From: Betaproteobacteria bacterium
GTDB lineage: Bacteria > Pseudomonadota > Gammaproteobacteria > Burkholderiales > Methylophilaceae
DNA length: 64,000 bases
Direction of reading: 5' to 3'
NCBI GenBank assembly: GCA_016867975.1
Contig: VGIC01000007.1
Span: 1-64,000 of the forward strand
The notes beneath the pieces were generated by a model. That model saw only the letters and a program-made list of their open reading frames with translations, had not been told where the DNA came from and ran no database searches. Position 1 is the stretch's first letter, and each line of letters opens with the position of its first letter. Shown in pieces: positions 48,794 to 57,448 of the stretch. The position numbers and the translations under genes are program-made.

Positions 48794-50242
48794 ATGAAAT
48801 TAAAAACACCAATTATTATCCTAACTGTGGCTTTGTCGCTACATTGCTCAATGTTGCAGGCCAATGAGTTGCCTGATCTTGGCGATGTTTCTGCCACGGT
48901 GTTATCTCCGTTGCAGGAGCGCGCGATTGCTGAGCAGATTCTGCGAGAAGTCGCCGTGAGTGATGAGGTGTTGCATGATGTTGAGGTCACAGATTACCTG
49001 AAGGCGCTGGGAGCTAGGCTGGTTGCCAATGGTCCTGATCGGCAACAGAAGTTCAATTTTTTTGTGGTGCAAGATCGCTCCATCAATGCATTTGCGATGC
49101 CTGGGGGGGTGATTGGGGTGCATACTGGCCTGATGCTGAGTGCTAATAGTGAGTCTGAGCTGGCGAGTGTATTGGGGCATGAAATCGGCCACGTGACTCA
49201 GCGGCATTTAGCGCGCATGCTGGCTTCGCAGAAGTATGATACGTTTAAGAATCTAGCCGGTGTTGCGCTGGCCTTGTTGCTGTCACGCTCAAATCCACAG
49301 TTGGCGAGTGGGGCCATGACAACCGCAAGTGCGATGGGTGTGCAAAGTCAGCTAGACTACACCCGTGAACACGAGCGGGAGGCGGACCGTATCGGCTTGC
49401 AAATTTTGGATAGTGGCGGTTTTGATGTGCGTGCCATGCCGCAATTTTTCAATACGCTACAGCGAGGGACGCGTTTCATTGAAGGCGGAGCGCCAAGTTT
49501 TTTGCGGACTCACCCATTGACCACGGAGCGTATTGCTGACGTTGCCAACCGTGTAGAGCAGATGCCCTACCGACAAGTGACAGATAGCGTTGAGTTTTAC
49601 TATGTGCGAGCCAAGTTGCGCGCATCTCAGGGTAGTTTGCAAGCGGCAATCGATCTGTTTGAGCAGAATATCCGTGAGCAGCGTTATAGTCACGAGGCTG
49701 CTGAACACTTTGGATTAGCAACTGCCTATCTGTTAAAAAATGATGTCGTCAATACGGAAAAGGAACTGGGGTGGCTGAGGCAGCATGCACCAAAACATGC
49801 CATGATAGAAAATCTAGCAGCGAGGCTATTAGTAGCCCAAAACAACCCTCAGCAGGCAGAACGTCAATACGCATCAGCATTGAATGTCTACCCTGGCAAT
49901 CTTGCCCTGATTTATGGCTATGCCGAGCATTTTCTGGCGATCAAACAACCGGAAAGAGTCATCGCTCTGATTAAGGATAAGCAGGCTTTGTACCCCGATG
50001 ACGCGATGCTATTCGAGCTATTGGCCAAAGCCTACACAATGCAGGATAAAGTACTACTCAGACATCAGGCGCAAAGTGATGCTTATTTCAGAAAGTACGA
50101 TTTGACGCGAGCAATCGAGCAGATGGATTTGGCGAGTAAGGCCAATGATGGTGATTTTTATCAGAAATCCATTGTAGAAGCGCGGTTAAAGCGGTTACGG
50201 CAGATGCAGGGCAAAGAAAAGAAAGCAAACTTCTGGGAGTAA
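48794..50242 (+). CDS. M48-family metalloprotease with TPR tail (BepA-like)
   Basis: A 482-residue periplasmic protein. A signal peptide of about 23 residues (MKLKTPIIILTVALSLHCSML...) precedes the zinc-protease domain with LGHEIGHVTQRHLARML (HEXXH) and a downstream Glu in EREADRIGLQIL. The C-terminal 200 residues are TPR-like (HAMIENLAARLLVAQNNPQQAERQYASALNVYP). In E. coli BepA assembles LptD and degrades stalled outer-membrane proteins. The ATG at 48794 was chosen as it begins a normal signal peptide. The soxYZ pair starts eight bases after it and is probably co-transcribed. Confidence 0.9.
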   Translation: MKLKTPIIILTVALSLHCSMLQANELPDLGDVSATVLSPLQERAIAEQILREVAVSDEVLHDVEVTDYLKALGARLVANGPDRQQKFNFFVVQDRSINAFAMPGGVIGVHTGLMLSANSESELASVLGHEIGHVTQRHLARMLASQKYDTFKNLAGVALALLLSRSNPQLASGAMTTASAMGVQSQLDYTREHEREADRIGLQILDSGGFDVRAMPQFFNTLQRGTRFIEGGAPSFLRTHPLTTERIADVANRVEQMPYRQVTDSVEFYYVRAKLRASQGSLQAAIDLFEQNIREQRYSHEAAEHFGLATAYLLKNDVVNTEKELGWLRQHAPKHAMIENLAARLLVAQNNPQQAERQYASALNVYPGNLALIYGYAEHFLAIKQPERVIALIKDKQALYPDDAMLFELLAKAYTMQDKVLLRHQAQSDAYFRKYDLTRAIEQMDLASKANDGDFYQKSIVEARLKRLRQMQGKEKKANFWE

Positions 50243-50249
50243 AGAGACA

Positions 50250-50684
50250 GTGAAACGAAGAGACTTTTTGCTGGGTATATTGACACTTGCCACATTGGCG
50301 CCAATAAAGGTATTGGCAGCCTTGTGGAATAAAGCCGCTTTCGAATCTACACGGTTACAAGATGCTAGCAGGCATCTGCAAATTAACGCTGAAATTCCAA
50401 GCCAGCTAATTGAAATTGTTGCACCTGAGCGTGCAGAAAATGGCGCCATCGTGCAGGTGGAAGTAAGGAGCCATATTCCCCAAACAGAGGCAATTGCGAT
50501 ATTTGTGGAAAACAATCCAAACCCGTTAATCGCTAATTTTATATTCAACAATGGGGCGCAGCCATTTGTAGTAACGAGGATCAAGATGGCAGAGAACTCG
50601 GAAATCAAAGTGGTGGTCAAGTCTGCTGAACGTTATTTCACCCATTCAAAAAACGTCATCGTACTTTCAAATGGATGTGGCTAA
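50250..50684 (+). CDS. soxY: Sulfur-carrier protein SoxY-like
   Basis: A 144-residue protein with a twin-arginine signal (KRRDFLLGILTLATLAPI) at the N-terminus and a SoxY-type beta-sandwich. SoxY carries sulfur substrate on a C-terminal cysteine in GGCGG. Here the chain ends NGCG, so the cysteine is second from last and the tail is shorter. The GTG start follows the M48 gene by eight bases and soxZ follows directly. No soxX, A, B, C or D are in this window, so full thiosulfate oxidation cannot be inferred. Confidence 0.85.
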   Translation: MKRRDFLLGILTLATLAPIKVLAALWNKAAFESTRLQDASRHLQINAEIPSQLIEIVAPERAENGAIVQVEVRSHIPQTEAIAIFVENNPNPLIANFIFNNGAQPFVVTRIKMAENSEIKVVVKSAERYFTHSKNVIVLSNGCG

Positions 50685-50685
50685 G

Positions 50686-51006
50686 ATGAATGCAGACAAT
50701 ATGAAAATGCGTGCCCAGCTAAAGGACGGGTTGCTTGAGGTGAAGGTGTTGATCAGCCACCCCATGGAAACTGGTCGCAGAAAAGACGACTCCGACAGGC
50801 TGATCCCTGCACATTTCGTGCAGTTACTCACCGCGACTTGGAATGGAAAGATTGTGCTTGAGGCACAATGGGGCACTGGAATCTCTAAGAATCCGTATCT
50901 TACGTTCTACCTGCAAGGGGCTCAGGTGGGCGATATCGTTGAAGTGACTTGGCATGACAATCTTGGCGAAAGTGCTACTCAAAAGATTGCAGTCACGCAG
51001 GCTTGA
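50686..51006 (+). CDS. soxZ: Sulfur-oxidation protein SoxZ-like
   Basis: A 106-residue SoxZ, the partner that forms a heterodimer with SoxY. The family segments RAQLKDGLLEVKVLISHPMETGRRKDDS and the later AQWGTGISKNPYLTFYLQGAQVGDIVEVTWHDNLGES are conserved. The ATG at 50686 begins two bases after the soxY stop and matches the short N-terminus of the family (MNADNMKMRA); an ATG at 50671 overlapping soxY would add five residues. Confidence 0.88.
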   Translation: MNADNMKMRAQLKDGLLEVKVLISHPMETGRRKDDSDRLIPAHFVQLLTATWNGKIVLEAQWGTGISKNPYLTFYLQGAQVGDIVEVTWHDNLGESATQKIAVTQA

Positions 51007-51016
51007 TAATCGGCAT

Positions 51017-51047
51017 AAAAAAGCAGGGCGCTTGCGCAGCCCTGCTT
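51017..51047 (-). terminator. Intrinsic terminator of the peroxiredoxin gene
   Basis: On the minus strand AAGCAGGGC pairs with GCCCTGCTT, then six T residues (51022-51017). It lies between convergent soxZ and the peroxiredoxin gene. In the plus direction the stem has no U-run, so it mainly ends the peroxiredoxin transcript. Confidence 0.8.
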
Positions 51048-51072
51048 GTCATTTGCAATCCCGTTTGATGGA

Positions 51073-51675
51073 TTACAGGTCTTTAGCGTTTTCAGCCAAG
51101 TATTTCGCTACGCCTTCCGTTGAAGCGTTCATACCGGCTTTGCCTTTTTTCCAGCCTGCTGGACATACCTCACCGTTGGCTTCAAAGAATTGCAGTGCGT
51201 CAACCATGCGTAGCATTTCATCAATGTCACGACCTAAAGGCAAGTCGTTTACAACCTGATGTACCACCACACCTGCTTTATTAATCAAGAATGAGCCACG
51301 GTAAGCGACACCTCCATTGGCCTCAACATCATAGGCCTTACAGATGTCATGTTTGATGTCAGCCACCAGCGGGTAGCCCACTTGGCCGATACCACCGTTG
51401 TTGATGGGTGTGTTTTTCCATGCCAAGTGAGTAAAGTGTGAGTCAATTGAAACACCAATCACTTCAACGCCACGGCTTTTGAAATCAGCCAAGCGATGAT
51501 CAAAAGCAATCAGCTCTGAAGGACAAACAAATGTGAAATCTAAGGGGTAAAAGAAAATAACAGCTTCTTTGCCTTTAATGTAGCTCGCTAAATTGAAGCT
51601 CTCATTGATTTCGTTATTGCCCATTACCGCTGCAGCGGTGAAGTCGGGTGCTGGTTTTCCTACTAATACGGCCAT
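51073..51675 (-). CDS. 2-Cys peroxiredoxin (AhpC/Prx1 type)
   Basis: A 200-residue typical 2-Cys peroxiredoxin that reduces hydrogen peroxide and alkyl hydroperoxides. The peroxidatic cysteine is in PLDFTFVCPSELIAF near residue 51 and the resolving cysteine in EANGEVCPAGWKKG near residue 170. The GGLG-like NDLPLGRD segment and C-terminal extension suggest the overoxidation-sensitive Prx1 type, but this is not certain. Shine-Dalgarno AGGAGA precedes the ATG by six bases; a repeat element ends 22 bp upstream. Confidence 0.95.
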   Translation of the reverse strand: MAVLVGKPAPDFTAAAVMGNNEINESFNLASYIKGKEAVIFFYPLDFTFVCPSELIAFDHRLADFKSRGVEVIGVSIDSHFTHLAWKNTPINNGGIGQVGYPLVADIKHDICKAYDVEANGGVAYRGSFLINKAGVVVHQVVNDLPLGRDIDEMLRMVDALQFFEANGEVCPAGWKKGKAGMNASTEGVAKYLAENAKDL

Positions 51676-51696
51676 CGTTTTCTCCTATAAATTGTT

Positions 51697-51944
51697 GGGC
51701 ACTTCTATAAATACATTCTTTGAGCGCATTACTGCGTTGCGCGGTTTTTTGGTTACGACATAACCTAAAGGTTAGTCTGCACCGCAACTGCGTTGTCGCA
51801 ACCTCGCTGTATACTGCATACTATCTCAGCTTCTGCGTTCCGTCACAACCGACTTAATGCTTCAGCATTTAGCGAGGTTGGGGACGCCCCATGCGGGTGT
51901 GCGCCTTGTACTGCATCTCAAATCCTGCGTTTATAGAAGCGCCC
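51697..51944. mobile_element. MITE-like repeat, copy 4 (248 bp)
   Basis: Terminal inverted repeat GGGCACTTCTATAAATACAT (left) and, inverted, GGGCGCTTCTATAAACGCAG (right). Flanking bases are TGTT on both sides. The interior has several small palindromes (GCGCATTACTGCG, GACATAACC-TAA-AGGTTAGTC, AATGCT-TC-AGCATT). It fills most of the peroxiredoxin upstream gap. No ORF is supported. Confidence 0.82.
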
Positions 51945-52122
51945 TGTTGAATAAAGTTGATAGAGCAAGTGTGACGATTGGCTATAAGACAACGTACACA
52001 AAAGAATACTTGAATATTACACTCAGGTATATTTTCTCACAAGTGAGGTTTGGGTATAAGATGATTTTACTTAAAAGATACTCACCTTTGTACTGAAGCT
52101 TCAGTACACAATTAGATCGGCA
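51945..52122. other. AT-rich spacer before the DUF2892 gene
   Basis: Non-coding, about 178 bp between copy 4 of the repeat and the DUF2892 stop codon. It contains a perfect 20-bp palindrome (separate entry). No gene or RNA is recognisable. Confidence 0.5.
52089..52108. repeat. Perfect 20-bp palindrome
   Basis: TGTACTGAAGCTTCAGTACA, completely self-complementary with no loop, 14 bases past the DUF2892 stop codon. The lack of a loop and of a U-run makes a terminator unlikely; a dimeric regulator could bind here. No consensus I know fits exactly. Confidence 0.8.
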
Positions 52123-52311
52123 TTATTTTGCTTTACAGGTGTTAATGCCAAGAATGCTATAAAGCCCACAAAAGCTCATTAGGCCAGTGGCAAGTGGCAC
52201 AACGCCAATCCACGCCCACATCGGGCCACCGGCAGCAGCAACCCAAGCGATTAATGCCACACCAACGACCACTCTTAAAATCTTATCAATACCGCCAACA
52301 TTTGCTTTCAT
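52123..52311 (-). CDS. DUF2892 family small membrane protein
   Basis: A 62-residue protein (MKANVGGIDKILRVVVGVAL...) with two hydrophobic segments, matching the DUF2892 fold (also the C-terminal part of YgaP). Such proteins are often found beside rhodaneses or in redox clusters, but the function is not known. It lies between peroxiredoxin and the COG2509 gene. Confidence 0.85.
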   Translation of the reverse strand: MKANVGGIDKILRVVVGVALIAWVAAAGGPMWAWIGVVPLATGLMSFCGLYSILGINTCKAK

Positions 52312-52392
52312 TGCATCTCTCCTGATAGTTAAAGTTGTGACAAAACTTTACGACAGCATTGTGACATTAAAAAGTGACTTTAGTGACATTGG

Positions 52393-54189
52393 CTATTGTT
52401 TTAATGTTGCGCTGGGTTGTGCACTGATGCTCAGTGCAACTGCTTCAGCCACTTTGATACCATCCACACCAGCGGAGAGAATTCCGCCCGCATAGCCAGC
52501 GCCTTCGCCGCATGGATACAAGCCTTTGGTATTGATGCTCTGTAAGGTTTCATCATCACGTTTGATACGAATCGGGCTTGAGGTGCGTGTTTCCACACCG
52601 GTTAGCACGCCTTCTGCAAAATCGAACCCTTTGATCTGTTTTGCGAATTCCGGAATTGCTTCACGGATTGCACTGATGGCGAATTCCGGCAAAGCGGTGT
52701 CTAAATTGGTCAGATGCACGCCCGGTTTGTAGGATGGCATAACGCTGCCGAATTGCGTCGAAGGTCTGTTGGCCAGAAAATCCCCAATCAATTGACCAGG
52801 TGCATTGTAATTGCTACCGCCCAATAAAAAAGCATGGCTTTCTAACTGGCGTTGCAACTCCATGCCGGCGAGGGGATTGTCAGGATAATCGACTTCAGGG
52901 GTAATGCCAACCACGATGCCCGCATTGGCGTTACGCTCGTTACGCGAGTATTGGCTCATGCCGTTAGTCACTACGCGATTGGGTTCCGAGGTCGCAGCAA
53001 CTACGGCGCCACCTGGGCACATGCAAAAGCTATATACGCTACGCCCATTTTTAGCATGGTGTACCAGCTTGTAATCTGCCGCGCCCAGCTTGGCAAGCAA
53101 ATCCTCACTATAACTCTTGCCGTATCTAGCTCTATCAATGAGCGATTGCGGGTGCTCGATACGGAAGCCAATCGAAAACGGCTTGGCCTCAACGTAAACA
53201 CCACGTTTATAAATCATCTCAAAAGTGTCGCGTGCGCTGTGGCCCACGGCAAGTATTAAATGGTTGGTGGCAATGCGCTCGCCAGTTTGCAGCACCACTG
53301 CCTGCACCTCACCAAGTTCGATCTCGATATCTTCCACACGCGATTCGAACCGGACCTCACCGCCAAGTGCAATGATGGTTTTTCGCATTTCTTCCACCAT
53401 GCCTACCAATCTAAAGGTGCCAATATGTGGGTGGCTGACATACATGATTTCTTCGGGCGCGCCCGCCTTTACGAATTCTTGTATCACTTTTCGACCATAA
53501 TGCTTTGGATCTTTGATTTGACTGTAAAGTTTGCCATCAGAGAACGTCCCCGCACCCCCTTCGCCAAACTGTACATTCGATTCCGGATTAAGCATATTTT
53601 TGCGCCACAATCCCCAAGTATCCTGTGTACGTTTACGCACTTCCTTACCGCGTTCCAGCACGATGGGCTTGAAGCCAGACTGGGCAAGAATAAGCGCCGC
53701 AAAGATGCCGGCAGGGCCAAAGCCTACAATCACCGGCCTTTGCTGTAAATGCGTTTGCTTTGTCGATATGGTGTTGCCTGCCTCGTTCGACGCTTGCCAT
53801 ACTCCCTGTACGACCTGTGCGCCTTGCTCGTGGGTGCCTTGTCTCAACTTCTCATTCGAATTTTCGCTGCTCTTCGATGCTATGGCACTAGAACTGTTTA
53901 CCATAGCAACGAAGTGATAGTTAGTGTCCGGGGCAGGCTTTACATGCGGGTCTTTTTTGAATTTAGCCAAAAGATTGGCTTCGTTTTTCGCTTGTACGTC
54001 CAGATTATAGACATACAGAATCGCATGAGATTTACGTGCATCCACACCGCGTTTAAAAATGCTGAAATCAATCAAATCACTTTCAGGAATTTCCAATCGT
54101 TTAAGCAGGGCGGCTTTGATTTGCTCGTCTTGATGTTTGAGCGTGTCAGCAAGCTCGATAGGAAGTTTGATTTCGTTAATGCGAAGCAT
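52393..54189 (-). CDS. NAD(P)/FAD-dependent oxidoreductase, COG2509 type
   Basis: A 598-residue flavoprotein. After about 130 residues of N-terminal domain, the FAD motif VIVGFGPAGIFAALILAQSGFKPIVLERG appears near residue 145. A second conserved part has NVQFGEGGAGTFSDGKLYSQIKDPKHYGRKV and the C-terminal GLYPCGEGAGYAGGILSAGVDGIK, the usual signature of this family. The physiological substrate is unknown. The ATG at 54189 gives the conserved start MLRINEIKLP. It is not in an evident operon. Confidence 0.87.
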   Translation of the reverse strand: MLRINEIKLPIELADTLKHQDEQIKAALLKRLEIPESDLIDFSIFKRGVDARKSHAILYVYNLDVQAKNEANLLAKFKKDPHVKPAPDTNYHFVAMVNSSSAIASKSSENSNEKLRQGTHEQGAQVVQGVWQASNEAGNTISTKQTHLQQRPVIVGFGPAGIFAALILAQSGFKPIVLERGKEVRKRTQDTWGLWRKNMLNPESNVQFGEGGAGTFSDGKLYSQIKDPKHYGRKVIQEFVKAGAPEEIMYVSHPHIGTFRLVGMVEEMRKTIIALGGEVRFESRVEDIEIELGEVQAVVLQTGERIATNHLILAVGHSARDTFEMIYKRGVYVEAKPFSIGFRIEHPQSLIDRARYGKSYSEDLLAKLGAADYKLVHHAKNGRSVYSFCMCPGGAVVAATSEPNRVVTNGMSQYSRNERNANAGIVVGITPEVDYPDNPLAGMELQRQLESHAFLLGGSNYNAPGQLIGDFLANRPSTQFGSVMPSYKPGVHLTNLDTALPEFAISAIREAIPEFAKQIKGFDFAEGVLTGVETRTSSPIRIKRDDETLQSINTKGLYPCGEGAGYAGGILSAGVDGIKVAEAVALSISAQPSATLKQ

Positions 54190-54241
54190 GGTCGATAAGT
54201 TCTTAGAGTAGAGGTGCTTGCCCGAGGAAGCGTTCAATTAA

Positions 54242-54271
54242 AGGGCACTTAGTGTCCTCACTTAGTGCCCT
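54242..54271. terminator. Hairpin between hda and the COG2509 gene
   Basis: AGGGCACTTAGTG (54242-54254) and CACTTAGTGCCCT (54259-54271) pair with one mismatch around a four-base loop. In the minus direction it follows hda by 95 bases with a weak T-tract. The outer GGGCACTT matches the repeat family end, which could be coincidence. Confidence 0.55.
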
Positions 54272-54365
54272 AAAGTTTGCGTCATCATAACCTATCTTGT
54301 TGATAATTACTTTGGCACAAGCTCTAGATTGCCAACACACAGATTATTATGCCTGCAAATAGGGT

Positions 54366-54995
54366 TTAGATTTCTAGATTAAGCTGTAACAGCTTGCGTA
54401 GCATGGGCACTGTCACAGGTTTTTTGGTTGTGAGTGACCATTCATCCAATGCATTGATGGTGGCAATCAGGTTAGGTAAATCGCGGTGCAGATACCGCAA
54501 GCAGTAATCAATGACCTCGGTGGGAAGGCGCATACCACGAATTCTTGCATGATGCCGCAAGGCGAGCGCTTTTTCTTCGTCCGAAAGCGGGTGAAGCTGA
54601 TAAGCAAGACCCCATGCTAAGCGCGTAGAAAGATCGTCACGCAAACCCATATGGCTGGGAGGTGCGTTGCCTGTGACGATAAGCGCGCGCTCGGATGTGC
54701 GACCAGCTAAGTTGTCATCACGTATCTGGTTGTAGGTGTTAAAAAGATCGATCTGATCTGCCTCGTTAAGCAGGTGCACATCGTCTACGGTGATGACATT
54801 GTGTGCCTGGCAGGCGGTAATTAAATGCGTCTTTCCGCTGCCCGTTTCACCCCAAAGATAGATAAAGCGTATGGCGCTAGATGCCGGGTCAATTGCCTGC
54901 TGAATGTTATGCAGTGCCTCAGCATTACGCCCTGCAATGAAGTTCTCTAATTTTGGAGGTGCCGGGGGTTGTATGTCTAACAGCAGTTGCTTCAA
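54366..54995 (-). CDS. hda: DnaA-inactivating protein Hda
   Basis: A 209-residue AAA+ protein that with the beta clamp promotes hydrolysis of ATP bound to DnaA. The clamp-binding segment is at the N-terminus (QLLLDIQPPAPPKLENF). The Walker A motif is LWGETGSGKTHLI near residue 50 and the sensor region is VDDVHLLNEADQIDLFN. It lacks the DnaA DNA-binding domain. It overlaps perM by four bases. Confidence 0.94.
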   Translation of the reverse strand: MKQLLLDIQPPAPPKLENFIAGRNAEALHNIQQAIDPASSAIRFIYLWGETGSGKTHLITACQAHNVITVDDVHLLNEADQIDLFNTYNQIRDDNLAGRTSERALIVTGNAPPSHMGLRDDLSTRLAWGLAYQLHPLSDEEKALALRHHARIRGMRLPTEVIDYCLRYLHRDLPNLIATINALDEWSLTTKKPVTVPMLRKLLQLNLEI

Positions 54996-56062
54996 TGGGA
55001 GCTACCTGTATAAAAATGGCTTTGCAGATATTGAGTTTTTGCGTGTCTAAAGCCCACGGCAATTGCTGCAGACACGGGCAATGCCAGCAAAACGCCAGCA
55101 AAGCCGAATAACTGACCGCCAGCCATCAAGGCAAAGATCACAACGAGCGGATGTAGTCCGATGCGGTCACCGATCAGCCATGGAGTTAACGCCACACTTT
55201 CGACCAACTGCCCTACGCCGAACACGATTAAAACTGGCATCAGGTCATGTAAAGTGCCAAACTGTAACAGTCCGGACAGGATGGCGAGTCCGAAGCCGAT
55301 GCCTACGCCTATATAAGGCACAAAACCCAATAAACCAGAGAGAACTCCAATCGGCAAGGCGAATTCCAGCCCAATCATCCACAGCCCAGTGGAATAAAAA
55401 ACGCTCATTAATAGCATTACCGTGAGTTGCCCACGAAGAAACTCGGCGAGCACAGAATCGATTTCTGCGGCAATCTCGCTGGTTTTTCCAATCAGATTTC
55501 TTGGAACCAGATGTCTGATCTTGTCGATAATGATGTTCCAGTCGGCTAGCAGGTAAAACAGCACCACGGGAATCAGGATCATGTTTGCCAGCCAGCCAAT
55601 CAATGTCATGCCTTGAGAGCTGATGCTAAGGGCAATGTGTTTAGCAACATTGCCAGCTGTTTGCCAGTGCTCAGTCAGCATTTGCTGGAGTTGAGAAAAA
55701 TCAACATTGAGTGCCATATCGAAATGTGTTTGCAACCAAGGATCCACATTGGATTTTATGGCCCCCAAGTAGGTTGGCAGTTTTTTTGACAGCATCAGAA
55801 TCTCTTGCTGCATGAGAGGAACAACGATCACGAGTATCAGCATCAGCACAGCGAGCATGAGTATTATGACAATGAAAGTGGCGAGTGTGCGACTGGGGCT
55901 GAATTGCTTAAATTGAAATGCATCAATTCGATTGACTAGGGGATTGGCGATGTAAGCCAAGATTGCTGCGATTAAAAAAGGCGTGAGAATAGGACCCAGC
56001 AAATACACCAGAACGCAGACGAGCAGGGCTGCAATCCAACAAGCTGGAATACGATTTTGCAT
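54992..56062 (-). CDS. perM: AI-2E/PerM-family membrane protein
   Basis: A 356-residue protein with about eight membrane segments (for example WIAALLVCVLVYLLGPILTPFLIAAILAYIANPLV). The central LIGWLANMILIPVVLFYLLADW and the C-terminal GVLLALPVSAAIAVGFRH are typical. Family members were proposed to export AI-2 or act as permeases; the true function is unsettled. It overlaps hda. The ATG at 56062 was chosen over an in-frame GTG at 56074. Confidence 0.87.
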   Translation of the reverse strand: MQNRIPACWIAALLVCVLVYLLGPILTPFLIAAILAYIANPLVNRIDAFQFKQFSPSRTLATFIVIILMLAVLMLILVIVVPLMQQEILMLSKKLPTYLGAIKSNVDPWLQTHFDMALNVDFSQLQQMLTEHWQTAGNVAKHIALSISSQGMTLIGWLANMILIPVVLFYLLADWNIIIDKIRHLVPRNLIGKTSEIAAEIDSVLAEFLRGQLTVMLLMSVFYSTGLWMIGLEFALPIGVLSGLLGFVPYIGVGIGFGLAILSGLLQFGTLHDLMPVLIVFGVGQLVESVALTPWLIGDRIGLHPLVVIFALMAGGQLFGFAGVLLALPVSAAIAVGFRHAKTQYLQSHFYTGSSH

Positions 56063-56374
56063 GAAGGCGCTCACTATTTTGGTTAAACCTAGAAAAAGTA
56101 GTTAATCACGTTGAGTATGCGGTTCTTGGGATGGATGGCAAGGCGTGATGAGACAGCATGGCCGCCCCCTGCAACGAAGAGTAACGTAGCCAGACATTGC
56201 AAAAACCGTGTAATCGACGTGAAAGCGTTCTCACCCATTGGGTGAATTGAGTTAAGGTGGAAATGTTGAACGTTCATAACGGCTTAATAGGATAATTGAG
56301 CGTTTAACAGCTTTTTCTAGGTTAAAATACCATTATAACGATATAACCCAATTTTGTAGAAAGCGAGAATCTTC
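56063..56374. other. Divergent perM-purM intergenic region
   Basis: No gene is supported. A 62-codon minus-strand frame at 56089-56277 looks accidental. The last 60 bases before purM are AT-rich with several TATAA-like strings (for example CATTATAACGATATAACC), which probably include the purM promoter, but I cannot pick a -35/-10 pair with confidence. Confidence 0.4.
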
Positions 56375-57424
56375 GTGAGCGCCAATAATTCAGATAAAAC
56401 TTCCATCAGCTACCGTGATGCGGGCGTGGATATCGAGGCAGGAGATGCCTTAGTTGAACAGATCAAACCGTTTGCAAAACGCACGATGCGCCCAGAAGTA
56501 TTGGGGGGAATTGGTGGGTTCGGCTCGCTGTTCGCAGTGCCGCAAAAATTCAAAGAACCGATTCTAGTTTCTGGTACCGATGGCGTAGGTACCAAGCTGA
56601 AACTTGCTTTTGAATTGAATAAACATGACACCGTGGGGATCGACCTAGTGGCTATGAGCGTCAATGATATTCTGGTGCAGGGGGCAGAGCCCCTGTTTTT
56701 CTTGGATTACTTTGCTTGCGGCAAGCTGGAGGTTGGCGTAGCTGCGCAAGTGATCAAAGGGATTGCTCAAGGCTGCGAGGAATCAGGCTGCGCACTGGTC
56801 GGCGGTGAGACGGCAGAGATGCCAGGGATGTATCCAGCGGGGGAATATGACCTGGCAGGATTTGCTGTTGGTTGCGTGGACAAATCCAAGATTATCGACG
56901 GCACTACGATCAAAGCGGGTGACGTGGTGCTTGGATTGGCTTCAAGCGGTGCGCATTCGAATGGCTACTCCTTGATTCGCAAACTGATTACAAAGTCAGG
57001 CATTGATTTTGAGTCAGATTTTCATGGCAGGAAATTTAAAGATGTCGTGATGGCCCCCACTAAACTGTACGTCAAATCAGTATTGAAACTGATTGAGGCT
57101 TTGCCGGTAAAAGGCATGGCGCACATTACCGGTGGCGGCATCACCGAGAACATCCCGCGCGTATTGCCAGAAGGTTTAACCGCTGAAATTAAGGCGTCTA
57201 GCTGGACTTTGCCACCGTTATTCCAGTGGTTGCAAGCTCAGGGCAATATCGTGCCAAGTGAAATGTACAAAACCTTCAATTGCGGTATTGGCATGGCAAT
57301 TGTGATGGCGAAAGAGGATGCTGTAGCAGCTAAAGCATTGCTGGAAGCATCAGGCGAAACAGTATTCGAAATCGGTCATATCCGCACACAAAACGTAGGT
57401 GAGGCACCGACCGTTGTTGTTTAA
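56375..57424 (+). CDS. purM: Phosphoribosylformylglycinamidine cyclo-ligase (AIR synthetase)
   Basis: A 349-residue enzyme that closes the imidazole ring in purine synthesis using ATP. Conserved segments: [26 protein letters not shown] at the N-terminus, [34 protein letters not shown] near residue 67, [12 protein letters not shown] near residue 143 and GIGMAIVM near the end. The start is GTG. Divergent from hda/perM, as in many Betaproteobacteria. Confidence 0.97.
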   Translation: MSANNSDKTSISYRDAGVDIEAGDALVEQIKPFAKRTMRPEVLGGIGGFGSLFAVPQKFKEPILVSGTDGVGTKLKLAFELNKHDTVGIDLVAMSVNDILVQGAEPLFFLDYFACGKLEVGVAAQVIKGIAQGCEESGCALVGGETAEMPGMYPAGEYDLAGFAVGCVDKSKIIDGTTIKAGDVVLGLASSGAHSNGYSLIRKLITKSGIDFESDFHGRKFKDVVMAPTKLYVKSVLKLIEALPVKGMAHITGGGITENIPRVLPEGLTAEIKASSWTLPPLFQWLQAQGNIVPSEMYKTFNCGIGMAIVMAKEDAVAAKALLEASGETVFEIGHIRTQNVGEAPTVVV

Positions 57425-57448
57425 GCCATCTGTTTGGTAACGAAAGCC

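Noticed and set aside
54242-54271. A minimal copy of the repeat family (GGGCACTT... inverted)
   Set aside because: The arms match for only about seven bases and then differ (TAGTG rather than TCTATAAAT). I keep it as a simple hairpin.
56089-56277. A 62-codon minus-strand frame between perM and purM
   Set aside because: No ribosome-binding site, no recognisable motif, and it lies in what should be the purM/perM promoter region. Probably chance.
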